A stretch of 64,000 bases of DNA from Siphonodentalium dalli (Eukaryota > Mollusca > Scaphopoda > Gadilida > Siphonodentaliidae), in NCBI GenBank assembly GCA_032622095.1, contig CP136064.1:276545614-276609613 (forward strand), in the 5' to 3' direction. Within the stretch, counting starts at the first letter, position 1, and each line of letters opens with the position of its first letter. The notes beneath the pieces are model-generated. The model did not search any database. It worked only from the letters and a program-made list of their open reading frames with translations, and had not been told where the DNA came from. The position numbers and the translations under genes are program-made. Shown here in pieces: positions 42,620 through 55,560 of the stretch.

Positions 42620-43043
42620 AGCATGCGGGCGGGTCCTCTTGATATGCAGTTGATGGAGTAGTTCTCGACTGTTAAGTTTCAGGTGTTGGATGGTGTTCTC
42701 ATCATGTTCCCATAGCCTGGAGATGTCTGGATGTGTGCAGTCTAATATCAGCTGCGTAAAGAGGTGTGGATCATCCATCAGCTGGGTGTTGTCACTGGGT
42801 ATAATCTGAGGTGCTCTTTTTATTTTGTCATGGGTCCTTTAGAGAGATTCGCATTCAGAGATGAAGTGTTGTCTGTCTTCATCAGCCTTAGTACAGAGTC
42901 TGCATGTGGCAACTGTCCTATGCTGGTTGTATTTTGCTCTGTTCGACAGTAAGATGTAAGTTCCAGTGAGCATTCAGGCTTTAATTTCAGCTCTCTAGGT
43001 GTCGAAGATGCTTTCATTCGCATATCGGTATAAGTTGTGGATC
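42620..43043 (-). pseudogene. LINE ORF C-terminus, 3' of the satellite
   Basis: Minus-strand LINE coding remnant. It reads NKIHNLYRYANESIFDT, a stop, RAEIKA, a stop, then MLTGTYILLSNRAKYNQH and the finger CRLC..H..C (C-x2-C-x8-H-x4-C), a stop, and a degraded tail. Three in-frame nonsense codons show it is dead. Its upstream residues (KYLNTATIAVNK) are exactly those encoded by the 64-bp satellite unit that starts at 43044, and the remainder of the same ORF resumes at 54545, on the other side of the array. Confidence 0.85.
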
Positions 43044-46000
43044 TTGTTGACGGCTATGGTTGCAGTATTTAGATATTTGAGTGTAGTTTTAGTTGACATT
43101 TCCTCTCTTGTTGACGGCTATGGTTGCAGTATTTAGATATTTGAGTGTAGTTTTAGTTGACATTTCCTCTCTTGTTGACGGCTATGGTTGCAGTATTTTA
43201 GATATCTGAGTGTAGTTTTAGTTGACATTTCCTCTCTTGTTGACGGCTATTGGTGCAGTATTTAGATATCTGAGTGTAGTATTAGTTGACATTTCCTCTC
43301 TTGTTGACGGCTATGGTTGCAGTATTTAGATATCTGAGTGTAGTATTAGTTGACATTTCCTCTCTTGTTGACGGCTATGGTTGCAGTATTTAGATATTTG
43401 GGTGTAGTTTTAGTTGACATTTCCTCTCTTGTTGATGGTTGCAGTATTTAGATATTTGAGTGTAGTTTTAGTTGACATTTCCTCTCTTGTTGACGGCTAT
43501 GGTTGCAGTATTTAGATATTTGAGTGTAGTTTTAGTTGACATTTCCTCTCTTGTTGACGGCTATGGTTGCAGTATTTAGATATCTGAGTGTAGTATTAGT
43601 TGACATTTCCTCTCTTGTTGACGGCTATGGTTGCAGTATTTAGATATTGAGTGTAGTATTAGTTGACATTTCCTCTCTTGTTGACGGCTATGGTTGCAGT
43701 ATTTAGATATCTGAGTGTAGTATTAGTTGACATTTCCTCTCTTGTTGACAGCTATGGTTGCAGTATTTAGATATCTGAGTGTAGTATTAGTTGACATTTC
43801 CTCTCTTGTTGACGGCTATGGTTGCAGTATTTAGATATTTGGGTGTAGTTTTAGTTGACATTTCCTCTCTTGTTGATGGTTGCAGTATTTAGATATTTGA
43901 GTGTAGTTTTAGTTGACATTTCCTCTCTTGTTGACGGCTATGGTTGCAGTATTTAGATATCTGAGTGTAGTTTTAGTTGACATTTCCTCTCTTGTTGACG
44001 GCTATGGTTGCAGTATTTAGATATTTGAGTGTAGTTTTAGTTGACATTTCCTCTCTTGTTGACGGCTATGGTTGCAGTATTTAGATATTTGAGTGTAGTT
44101 TTAGTTGACATTTCCTCTCTTGTTGACGGCTATGGTTGCAGTATTTAGATATTTGAGTGTAGTTTTAGTTGACATTTCCTCTCTTGTTGACGGCTATGGT
44201 TGCAGTATTTAGATATCTGAGTGTAGTTTTAGTTGACATTTCCTCTCTTGTTGATTGCTATGGTTGCAGTATTTAGATATCTGAGTGTAGTATTAGTTGA
44301 CATTTCCTCTCTTGTTGACGGCTATGGTTGCAGTATTTAGATATTTGAGTGTAGTTTTAGTTGACATTTCCTCTCTTGTTGACGGCTATGGTTGCAGTAT
44401 TTTAGATATTTGAGTGTAGTTTTAGTTGACATTTCCTCTCTTGTTGACGGCTATGGTTGCAGTATTTTAGATATTTGAGTGTAGTTTTAGTTGACATTTC
44501 CTCTCTTGTTGACGGCTATGGTTGCAGTATTTAGATATCTGAGTGTAGTTTTAGTTGACATTTCCTCTCTTGTTGACGGCTATGGTTGCAGTATTTAGAT
44601 ATTTGAGTGTAGTTTTAGTTGACATTTCCTCTCTTGTTGACGGCTATGGTTGCAGTATTTAGATATTTGAGTGTAGTTTTAGTTGACATTTCCTCTCTTG
44701 TTGACGGCTATGGTTGCAGTATTTAGATATTTGAGTGTAGTTTTAGTTGACATTTCCTCTCTTGTTGACGGCTATGGTTGCAGTATTTAGATATCTGAGT
44801 GTAGTTTTAGTTGACATTTCCTCTCTTGTTGACGGCTATGGTTGCAGTATTTAGATATTTGAGTGTAGTTTAGTTGACATTTCCTCTCTTGTTGACGGCT
44901 ATGGTTGCAGTATTTAGATATTTGAGTGTAGTTTTAGTTGACATTTCCTCTCTTGTTGACGGCTATGGTTGCAGTATTTAGATATCTGAGTGTAGTTTTA
45001 GTTGACATTTCCTCTCTTGTTGACGGCTATGGTTGCAGTATTTAGATATCTGAGTGTAGTTTTAGTTGACATTTCCTCTCTTGTTGACGGCTATGGTTGC
45101 AGTATTTAGATATTTGAGTGTAGTTTTAGTTGACATTTCCTCTCTTGTTGACGGCTATGGTTGCAGTATTTAGATATCTGAGTTTAGTTTTAGTTGACAT
45201 TTCCTCTCTTGTTGACGGCTATGGTTGCAGTATTTAGATATCTGAGTGTAGTTTTAGTTGACATTTCCTCTCTTGTTGACGGCTATGGTTGCAGTATTTA
45301 GATATCTGAGTGTAGTTTTAGTTGACATTTCCTCTCTTGTTGATGGTTGCAGTATTTAGATATTTGAGTGTAGTTTTAGTTGACATTTCCTCTCTTGTTG
45401 ACGGCTATGGTTGCAGTATTTAGATATTTGAGTGTAGTTTTAGTTGACATTTCCTCTCTTGTTGACGGCTATGGTTGCAGTATTTAGATATTTGAGTGTA
45501 GTTTTAGTTGACATTTCCTCTCTTGTTGACGGCTATGGTTGCAGTATTTAGATATTTGAGTGTAGTTTTAGTTGACATTTCCTCTCTTGTTGACGGCTAT
45601 GGTTGCAGTATTTAGATATTTGAGTGTAGTTTTAGTTGACATTTCCTCTCTTGTTGACGGCTATGGTTGCAGTATTTAGATATTTGAGTGTAGTTTTAGT
45701 TGACATTTCCTCTCTTGTTGACGGCTATGGTTGCAGTATTTAGATATTTGAGTGTAGTTTTAGTTGACATTTCCTCTCTTGTTGACGGCTATGGTTGCAG
45801 TATTTAGATATCTGAGTGTAGTATTAGTTGACATTTCCTCTCTTGTTGACGGCTATGGTTGCAGTATTTAGATATTTGAGTGTAGTTTTAGTTGACATTT
45901 CCTCTCTTGTTGACGGCTATGGTTGCAGTATTTAGATATCTGAGTGTAGTTTTAGTTGACATTTCCTCTCTTGTTGACGGCCATGGTTGCAGTATTTTAG

Positions 46001-49000
46001 ATATTTGAGTGTAGTTTTAGTTGACATTTCCTCTCTTGTTGACGGCTATGGTTGCAGTATTTAGATATCTGAGTGTAGTTTTAGTTGACATTTCCTCTCT
46101 TGTTGACGGCTATGGTTGCAGTATTTAGATATTTGAGTGTAGTTTTAGTTGACATTTCCTCTCTTGTTGACGGCTATGGTTGCAGCATTTAGATATTTGA
46201 GTGTAGTTTTAGTTGACATTTCCTCTCTTGTTGACGGCTATGGTTGCAGTATTTAGATATTTGAGTGTAGTTTTAGTTGACATTTCCTCTCTTGTTGACG
46301 GCTATGGATGCAGTATTTAGATATCTGAGTGTAGTTTTAGTTGACATTTCCTCTCTTGTTGACGGCTATGGTTGCAGTATTTAGATATTTGAGTGTAGTT
46401 TAGTTGACATTTCCTCTCTTGTTGACGGCTATGGTTGCAGTATTTAGATATTCGAGTGTAGTTTTAGTTGACATTTCCTCTCTTGTTGACGGCTATGGTT
46501 GCAGTATTTAGATATCTGAGTGTAGTTTTAGTTGACATTTCCTCTCTTGTTGACGGCTATGGTTGCAGTATTTAGATATCTGAGTGTAGTTTTAGTTGAC
46601 ATTTCCTCTCTTGTTGACGGCTATGGTTGCAGTATTTAGATATTTGAGTGTAGTTTTAGTTGACATTTCCTCTCTTGTTGACGGCTATGGTTGCAGTATT
46701 TAGATATCTGAGTGTAGTTTTAGTTGACATTTCCTCTCTTGTTGACGGCTATGGTTGCAGTATTTAGATATCTGAGTGTAGTTTTAGTTGACATTTCCTC
46801 TCTTGTTGACGGCTATGGTTGCAGTATTTAGATATTTGAGTGTAGTATTAGTTGACATTTCCTCTCTTGTTGACGGCTATGGTTGCAGTATTTAGATATC
46901 TGAGTGTAGTTTTAGTTGACATTTCCTCTCTTGTTGACGGCTATGGTTGCAGTATTTAGATATCTGAGTGTAGTTTTAGTTGACATTTCCTCTCTTGTTG
47001 ACGGCTATGGTTGCAGTATTTAGATATTTGAGTGTAGTTTTAGTTGACATTTCCTCTCTTGTTGACGGCTATGGTTGCAGTATTTAGATATCTGAGTGTA
47101 GTTTTAGTTGACATTTCCTCTCTTGTTGACGGCTATGGTTGCAGTATTTAGATATCTGAGTGTAGTTTTAGTTGACATTTCCTCTCTTGTTGACGGCTAT
47201 GGTTGCAGTATTTAGATATTTGAGTGTAGTATTAGTTGACATTTCCTCTCTTGTTGACGGCTATGGTTGCAGTATTTAGATATCTGAGTGTAGTTTTAGT
47301 TGACATTTCCTCTCTTGTTGACGGCTATGGTTGCAGTATTTAGATATCTGAGTGTAGTTTTAGTTGACATTTCCTCTCTTGTTGACGGCTATGGTTGCAG
47401 TATTTAGATATCTGAGTGTAGTTTTAGTTGACATTTCCTCTCTTGTTGACGGCTATGGTTGCAGTATTTAGATATCTGAGTGTAGTTTTAGTTGACATTT
47501 CCTCTCTTGTTGACGGCTATGGTTGCAGTATTTAGATATTTGAGTGTAGTTTTAGTTGACATTTCCTCTCTTGTTGACGGCTATGGTTGCAGTATTTAGA
47601 TATCTGAGTGTAGTTTTAGTTGACATTTCCTCTCTTGTTGACGGCTATGGTTGCAGTATTTAGATATTTGAGTGTAGTATTAGTTGACATTTCCTCTCTT
47701 GTTGACGGCTATGGTTGCAGTATTTAGATATCTGAGTGTAGTTTTAGTTGACATTTCCTCTCTTGTTGACGGCTATGGTTGCAGTATTTAGATATTTGAG
47801 TGTAGTTTTAGTTGACATTTCCTCTCTTGTTGACGGCTATGGTTGCAGTATTTAGATATCTGAGTGTAGTTTTAGTTGACATTTCCTCTCTTGTTGACGG
47901 CTATGGTTGCACTATTTAGATATTTGAGTGTAGTTTTAGTTGACATTTCCTCTCTTGTTGACGGCTATGGTTGCACTATTTAGATATCTGAGTGTAGTTT
48001 TAGTTGACATTTCCTCTCTTGTTGACGGCTATGGTTGCAGTATTTAGATATTTGAGTGTAGTTTTAGTTGACATTTCCTCTCTTGTTGACGGCTATGGTT
48101 GCAGTATTTAGATATTTGAGTGTAGTTTTAGTTGACATTTCCTCTCTTGTTGACGGCTATGGTTGCAGTATTTAGATATCTGAGTGTAGTTTTAGTTGAC
48201 ATTTCCTCTCTTGTTGACGGCTATGGTTGCAGTATTTAGATATTTGAGTGTAGTTTTAGTTGACATTTCCTCTCTTGTTCACGGCTATGGTTGCAGTATT
48301 TAGATATTTGAGTGTAGTTTTAGTTGACATTTCCTCTCTTGTTGATGGTTGCAGTATTTAGATATTTGAGTGTAGTTTTAGTTGACATTTCCTCTCTTGT
48401 TGACGGCTATGGTTGCAGTATTTAGATATTTGAGTGTAGTTTTAGTTGACATTTCCTCTCTTGTTGACGGCTATGGTTGCAGTATTTAGATATTTGAGTG
48501 TAGTTTTAGTTGACATTTCCTCTCTTGTTGACGGCTATGGTTGCAGTATTTAGATATTTGAATGTAGTTTTAGTTGACATTTCCTCTCTTGTTGACGGCT
48601 ATGGTTGCAGTATTTAGATATTTGAGTGTAGTTTTAGCATTTCCTCTCTTGTTGACGGCTATGGTTGCAGTATTTAGATATTTGAGTGTAGTTTTAGTTG
48701 ACATTTCCTCTCTTGTTGACGGCTATGGTTGCAGTATTTAGATATTTGAGTGTAGTTTTAGTTGACATTTCCTCTCTTGTTGACGGCTATGGTTGCAGTA
48801 TTTAGATATTTGGGTGTAGTTTTAGTTGACATTTCCTCTCTTGTTGACGGCTATGGTTGCAGTATTTAGATATTTGGGTGTAGTTTTAGTTGACATTTCC
48901 TCTCTTGTTGACGGCTATGGTTGCAGTATTTAGATATTTGAGTGTAGTTTTAGTTGACATTTCCTCTCTTGTTGACGGCTATGGTTGCAGTATTTAGATA

Positions 49001-52000
49001 TTTGAGTGTAGTTTTAGTTGACATTTCCTCTCTTGTTGACGGCTATGGTTGCAGTATTTAGATATCTGAGTGTAGTATTAGTTGACATTTCCTCTCTTGT
49101 TGACGGCTATGGTTGCAGTATTTAGATATCTGAGTGTAGTTTTAGTTGACATTTCCTCTCTTGTTGACGGCTATGGTTGCAGTATTTAGATATTTGAGTG
49201 TAGTTTTAGTTGACATTTCCTCTCTTGTTGACGGCTATGGTTGCAGTATTTAGATATTTGAGTGTAGTATTAGTTGACATTTCCTCTCTTGTTGACGGCT
49301 ATGGTTGCAGTATTTAGATATCTGAGTGTAGTTTTAGTTGACATTTCCTCTCTTGTTGACGGCTATGGTTGCAGTATTTAGATATTTGAGTGTAGTTTTA
49401 GTTGACATTTCCTCTCTTGTTGACGGCTATGGTTGCAGTATTTAGATATTTGAGTGTAGTTTTAGTTGACATTTCCTCTCTTGTTGACGGCTATGGTTGC
49501 AGTATTTAGATATTTGAGTGTAGTTTTAGTTGACATTTCCTCTCTTGTTGACGGCTATGGTTGCAGTATTTAGATATTTGAGTGTAGTTTTAGTTGACAT
49601 TTCCTCTCTTGTTGATGGCTATGGTTGCAGTATTTAGATATTTGAGTGTAGTTTTAGTTGACATTTCCTCTCTTGTTGACGGCTATGGTTGCAGTATTTA
49701 GATATTTGAGTGTAGTTTTAGTTGACATTTCCTCTCTTGTTGACGGCTATGGTTGCAGTATTTAGATATTTGAGTGTAGTTTTAGTTGACATTTCCTCTC
49801 TTGTTGACGGCTATGGTTGCAGTATTTAGATATCTGAGTGTAGTTTTAGTTGACATTTCCTCTCTTGTTGACGGCTATGGTTGCAGTATTTAGATATCTG
49901 AGTGTAGTTTTAGTTGACATTTCCTCTCTTGTTGACGGCTATGGTTGCAGTATTTAGATATTTGAGTGTAGTTTTAGTTGACATTTCCTCTCTTGTTGAC
50001 GGCTATGGTTGCAGTATTTAGATATCTGAGTGTAGTTTTAGTTGACATTTCCTCTCTTGTTGACGGCTATGGTTGCATTATTTAGATATCTGAGTGTAGT
50101 TTTAGTTGACATTTCCTCTTTTGTTGATGGTTGCAGTATTTAGATATTTGAGTGTAGTTTTAGTTGACATTTCCTCTCTTGTTGACGGCTATGGTTGCAG
50201 TATTTAGATATCTGAGTGTAGTTTTAGTTGACATTTCCTCTCTTGTTGACGGCTATGGTTGCAGTATTTAGATATTTGAGTGTAGTATTAGTTGACATTT
50301 CCTCTCTTGTTGACGGCTATGGTTGCAGTATTTAGATATCTGAGTGTAGTTTTAGTTGTCATTTCCTCTCTTGTTGACGGCTATGGTTGCAGTATTTAGA
50401 TATCTGAGTGTAGTTTTAGTTGACATTTCCTCTCTTGTTGACGGCTATGGTTGCAGTATTTAGATATCTGAGTGTAGTTTTAGTTGACATTTCCTCTCTT
50501 GTTGACGGCTATGGTTGCAGTATTTAGATATTTGAGTGTAGTTTTAGTTGACATTTCCTCTCTTGTTGACGGCTATGGTTGCAGTATTTAGATATTTGAG
50601 TGTAGTTTTAGTTGACATTTCCTCTCTTGTTGACGGCTATGGTTGCAGTATTTAGATATTTGAGTGTAGTTTTAGTTGACATTTCCTCTCTTGTTGACGG
50701 CTATGGTTGCAGTATTTAGATATTTGAGTGTAGTTTTAGTTGACATTTCCTCTCTTGTTGACGGCTATGGTTGCAGTATTTAGATATCTGAGTGTAGTTT
50801 TAGTTGACATTTCCTCTCTTGTTGACGGCTATGGTTGCAGTATTTAGATATCTGAGTGTAGTTTTAGTTGACATTTCCTCTCTTGTTGACCGCTATGGTT
50901 GCAGTATTTAGATATTTGAGTGTAGTTTTAGTTGACATTTCCTCTCTTGTTGACGGCTATGGTTGCAGTATTTAGATATTTGAGTGTAGTTTTAGTTGAC
51001 ATTTCCTCTCTTGTTGACGGCTATGGTTGCAGTATTTAGATATTTGAGTGTAGTTTTAGTTGACATTTCCTCTCTTGTTGACGGCTATGGTTGCAGTATT
51101 TAGATATTTGAGTGTAGTTTTAGTTGACATTTCCTCTCTTGTTGACGGCTATGGTTGCAGTATTTAGATATCTGAGTGTAGTTTTAGTTGACATTTCCTC
51201 TCTTGTTGATGGCTATGGTTGCAGTATTTAGATATTTGAGTGTAGTTTTAGTTGACATTTCCTCTCTTGTTGACGGCTATGGTTGCAGTATTTAGATATT
51301 TGAGTGTAGTTTTAGTTTACATTTCCTCTCTTGTTGACGGCTATGGTTGCAGTATTTAGATATTTGAGTGTAGTTTTAGTTGACATTTCCTCTCTTGTTG
51401 ACGGCTATGGTTGCAGTATTTAGATATTTGAGTGTAGTTTTAGTTGACATTTCCTCTCTTGTTGACGGCTATGGTTGCAGTATTTAGATATTTGAGTGTA
51501 GTTTTAGTTGACATTTCCTCTCTTGTTGACGGCTATGGTTGCAGTATTTAGATATTTGAGTGTAGTTTTAGTTGACATTTCCTCTCTTGTTGACGGCTAT
51601 GGTTGCAGTATTTAGATATTTGAGTGTAGTTTTAGTTGACATTTCCTCTCTTGTTGACGGCTATGGTTGCAGTATTTAGATATTTGAGTGTAGTTTTAGT
51701 TGACATTTCCTCTCTTGTTGACGGCTATGGTTGCAGTATTTAGATATCTGAGTGTAGTATTAGTTGACATTTCCTCTCTTGTTGACGGCTATGGTTGCAG
51801 TATTTTAGATATTTGAGTGTAGTTTTAGTTGACATTTCCTCTCTTGTTGACGTCTATGGTTGCAGTATTTAGATATTTGAGTGTAGTTTAGTTGACATTT
51901 CCTCTCTTGTTGACGGCTATGGTTGCAGTATTTAGATATCTGAGTGTAGTTTTAGTTGACATTTCCTCTCTTGTTGACGGCTATGGTTGCAGTATTTAGA

Positions 52001-53017
52001 TATTTGAGTGTAGTTTTAGTTGACATTTCCTCTCTTGTTGACGGCTATGGTTGCAGTATTTAGATATCTGAGTGTAGTATTAGTTGACATTTCCTCTCTT
52101 GTTGACGGCTATGGTTGCAGTATTTTAGATATTTGAGTGTAGTTTTAGTTGACATTTCCTCTCTTGTTGACGGCTATGGTTGCAGTATTTTAGATATTTG
52201 AGTGTAGTTTTAGTTGACATTTCCTCTCTTGTTGATGGTTGCAGTATTTAGATATTTGAGTGTAGTTTTAGTTGACATTTCCTCTCTTGTTGACGGCTAT
52301 GGTTGCAGTATTTAGATATCTGAGTGTAGTTTTAGTTGACATTTCCTCTCTTGTTGACGGCTATGGTTGCAGTATTTAGATATTTGAGTGTAGTTTTAGT
52401 TGACATTTCCTCTCTTGTTGACGGCTATGGTTGCAGTATTTAGATATTTGAGTGTAGTTTAGTTGACATTTCCTCTCTTGTTGACGGCTATGGTTGCAGT
52501 ATTTAGATATTTGAGTGTAGTTTTAGTTGACATTTCCTCTCTTGTTGACGGCTATGGTTGCAGTATTTAGATATTTGAGTGTAGTTTTAGTTGACATTTC
52601 CTCTCTTGTTGACGGCTATGGTTGCAGTATTTAGATATTTGAGTGTAGTTTTAGTTGACATTTCCTCTCTTGTTGACGGCTATGGTTGCAGTATTTAGAT
52701 ATTTGAGTGTAGTTTTAGTTGACATTTCCTCTCTTATTGACGGCTATGGTTGCAGTATTTAGATATCTGAGTGTAGTATTAGTTGACATTTCCTCTCTTG
52801 TTGACGGCTATGGTTGCAGTATTTTAGATATTTGAGTGTAGTTTTAGTTGACATTTCCTCTCTTGTTGACGGCTATGGTTGCAGTATTTAGATATCTGAG
52901 TGTAGTTTTAGTTGACATTTCCTCTCTTGTTGACGGCTATGGTTGCAGTATTTAGATATTTGAGTGTAGTTTTAGTTGACATTTCCTCTCTTGTTGACGG
53001 CTATGGTTGCAGTATTT
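43044..53017. repeat. 64-bp satellite array derived from LINE coding sequence, main block
   Basis: About 9,970 bp of head-to-tail 64-bp units (TTGTTGACGGCTATGGTTGC, AGTATTTAGATATTTGAGTG, TAGTTTTAGTTGACATTTCC, TCTC), roughly 156 copies. Divergence is very low. Recurrent variants are ATAT(T/C)TGAG, TAG(T/A)TTTAG-type TTTTAG/TATTAG, GTATT(T)TAG and a 6-base deletion giving TTGTTGATGG. Read on the minus strand one unit encodes EEMSTKTTLKYLNTATIAVN, i.e. LINE ORF sequence; 64 is not a multiple of three, so each unit shifts frame and no long protein results. It lies in the 22-kb D-E intron. Confidence 0.97.
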
Positions 53018-53507
53018 GTTTTATGGTTTATGGCAATTATGCCAAAGGGGATGTCAGGAATGATAACTTATTGGCAAGGTCCGCAAGCACCACACCGACA
53101 CACCGAGCAGGCAGATAAAAACCCGCGTGATGCATCGACTGGTAACCGGAAGGCGTGAACCCACGGCTATCTAAAAGTCAACAAAAACAGTTAGGATAGT
53201 AGAACGGTTGATTATTCATCGGTTATGTGAAGTTTTAATTATGCGATAATAGTATAAGGCATATACATGTATATATTGAGTATACAGAGAAGTTACACAC
53301 CCATAGTTACACAAATATAGATAAAGGTCATCGTAGCATGCATTGGATGAGTATATATACCTGTATTTCCCGATAAATATAGTTAAAGGTCATCGTAGTG
53401 TGCATTGGATGAGAATATACACATGTAGGTCCCGATAAATATAGTTAAAGGTCATCGTAGTTATTAGATGTGTGGATATTGTTTGCAAATTCCCAAATAT
53501 ATGTTTA
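53018..53507. repeat. Non-satellite island inside the array, with a 62-bp repeat
   Basis: A ~490-bp interruption of the array. Its left part (ATGCCAAAGGGGATGTCAGG .. GGTAACCGGAAGGCGTGAAC) is single-copy. Its right part has about three copies of a ~62-base unit (GATAAATATAGTTAAAGGTC, ATCGTAGTGTGCATTGGATG). Source is not recognised. About 25 bases of the host satellite unit are missing at the junction, so insertion was accompanied by a small deletion. Confidence 0.8.
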
Positions 53508-54544
53508 TGACATTTCCTCTCTTGTTGACGGCTATGGTTGCAGTATTTAGATATCTGAGTGTAGTTTTAGTTGACATATTTCCTCTCTTGTTGATGGTTG
53601 CAGTATTTAGATATTTGAGTGTAGTTTTAGTTGACATTTCCTCTCTTGTTGACGGCTATGGTTGCAGTATTTAGATATTTGAGTGTAGTTTTAGTTGACA
53701 TTTCCTCTCTTGTTGACGGCTATGGTTGCAGTATTTAGATATCTGAGTGTAGTATTAGTTGACATTTCCTCTCTTGTTGACGGCTATGGTTGCAGTATTT
53801 TAGATATTTGAGTGTAGTTTTAGTTGACATTTCCTCTCTTGTTGACGGCTATGGTTGCAGTATTTTAGATATTTGAGTGTAGTTTTAGTTGACATTTCCT
53901 CTCTTGTTGACGGCTATGGTTGCAGTATTTAGATATCTGAGTGTAGTTTTAGTTGACATTTCCTCTCTTGTTGACGGCTATGGTTGCAGTATTTAGATAT
54001 TTGAGTGTAGTTTTAGTTGACATTTCCTCTCTTGTTGACGGCTATGGTTGCAGTATTTAGATATCTGAGTGTAGTTTTAGTTGACATTTCCTCTCTTGTT
54101 GACGGCTATGGTTGCAGTATTTAGATATTTGAGTGTAGTTTTAGTTGACATTTCCTCTCTTGTTGACGGCTATGGTTGCAGTATTTAGATATCTGAGTGT
54201 AGTTTTAGTTGACATTTCCTCTCTTGTTGACGGCTATGGTTGCAGTATTTAGATATTTGAGTGTAGTTTTAGTTGACATTTCCTCTCTTGTTGACGGCTA
54301 TGGTTGCAGTATTTAGATATCTGAGTGTAGTTTTAGTTGACATTTCCTCTCTTGTTGACGGCTATGGTTGCAGTATTTAGATATTTGAGTGTAGTTTTAG
54401 TTGACATTTCCTCTCTTGTTGACGGCTATGGTTGCAGTATTTAGATATTTGAGTGTAGTTTTAGTTGACATTTCCTCTCTTGTTGACGGCTATGGTTGCA
54501 GTATTTAGATATTTGAGTGTAGTTTTAGTTGACATTTCCTCTCT
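53508..54544. repeat. 64-bp satellite array, second block
   Basis: About 16 further units of the same 64-bp repeat, ending at CTCTC (54544), where LINE coding sequence continues without the repeat. Confidence 0.95.
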
Positions 54545-54640
54545 CCATGAGTCTTCCACCATTTAGTATACTGCTGGAGGTTCTTCCACTCTTCTTTTAG
54601 GAGGTTTCTCTAGTGTGGAGTAGGCAGATGTGAGAGAATA
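54545..54640 (-). pseudogene. LINE ORF segment 5' of the satellite
   Basis: On the minus strand this reads a stop, RNLLKEEWKNLQQYTKWWKT, HG and runs directly into EEMSTKTTLKYLN of the first satellite unit in the same frame. It is the upstream neighbour, in the LINE protein, of the part preserved at 42620-43043. RT and endonuclease are not found further out, so the copy is 5'-truncated near 54640-54730. Confidence 0.8.
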
Positions 54641-54794
54641 GAAGAGCAGCAATAACTGTTGTCAGACATTTGAATACCAGCTATCCGAGGAGATATGGTA
54701 GATAGCCCGTGGGCCAATTCTCAGAAAGCCTCTAGTTTAGAATTTGGCTGCACCCCCGTGCCCCTCCAACAAATGTTTTTATCAAATTAAAGGT

Positions 54795-55154
54795 CATTCA
54801 TTATATGACTTCTGAATGTGTCCGAAATATAGATTTTTTATTCAAGATGCCCAAAAGAAGTTGGGTGACGATGTTAGGTGGAACACATTACTTCTGCATT
54901 TAATTATAGGGTGTGACACAACATCTAGGCTTTTTGGTTTGGGTAAAAATATTGCTCGCAAACTTTTCAACAACAGTTTTGCAAGTGTGCAGAATTATTC
55001 AACAAGCAATGTTGACAGATTAGATGTGCTTTGTGTGAAACGTTTCCCGGAGAAGGTAGCAAAGTCAGCAACAGCTATTGATCGCAAGGAATTGCCACCT
55101 ACATCTTATCCCAAGTATCACAGTTTGAGGGTTTGGAAAAATCATTCTCGTTAA
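54795..55154 (+). pseudogene. Fragment of a multicopy invertebrate protein with GCDTTS motif
   Basis: A 112-residue frame (ATG 54816, stop TAA 55152) with LLLHLIIGCDTTSRLFGLGK, a ~35-residue spacer, then KRFPEKVAKSATA and ELPPTSYPKYHSLRVW. The combination GCDTTS..FGxGK plus LPPT..KYHSLRV is characteristic of the C-terminal region of repeat-associated proteins abundant in mollusc and cnidarian genomes; their function is unknown to me. Homology stops at the stop codon, shortly before a ~20-base C run, and the usual downstream Cys-rich tail is not seen. Probably a relic. Confidence 0.6.
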
Positions 55155-55560
55155 CCACAAATGTCAGATGAGGCACCTGCTCCCCCCCCCCCCCCCCCCC
55201 CCCATCTACTAAAAGTAGTTTGCTGCAGTTTCAAATGAGGCTGCAAAACTTCACATTGCAGCTGTAAGAAATTATGACTTGAGGCCAGTTCTGTGTGTGG
55301 TGTGCGCAAAGGTGTGAGATATGAGAATGCGCAACAATCTTTTATGGACACGGATTTAGTACCAGCTTAAATTTTCATATGTCTTCACCTTTATTCAACA
55401 ATCCTTGATGATATTTGAAATATAAAAAACAATTAAATAGTGGCAATTGTATCATTTAAATAGACACAATGAGGATTTCGTCATTATGAGTTTAGTAACT
55501 TCATCTGTTTGGGTTAGTTTTCATCCAAATGTCTTGACCTTTTGACATTTGACCTTAATT
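55155..55560. other. No gene recognised
   Basis: Contains a C homopolymer at about 55183-55203. Nothing else is recognised. Confidence 0.4.

Noticed and set aside
52912-53674. Open frames inside the satellite and its island (60-68 residues)
   Set aside because: They are produced by the repeat sequence; the 64-bp period shifts frame each unit and they have no independent support.
43044-54544. CRISPR array
   Set aside because: The 64-bp units are head-to-tail with no unique spacers, in eukaryotic intronic DNA, and derive from LINE coding sequence.
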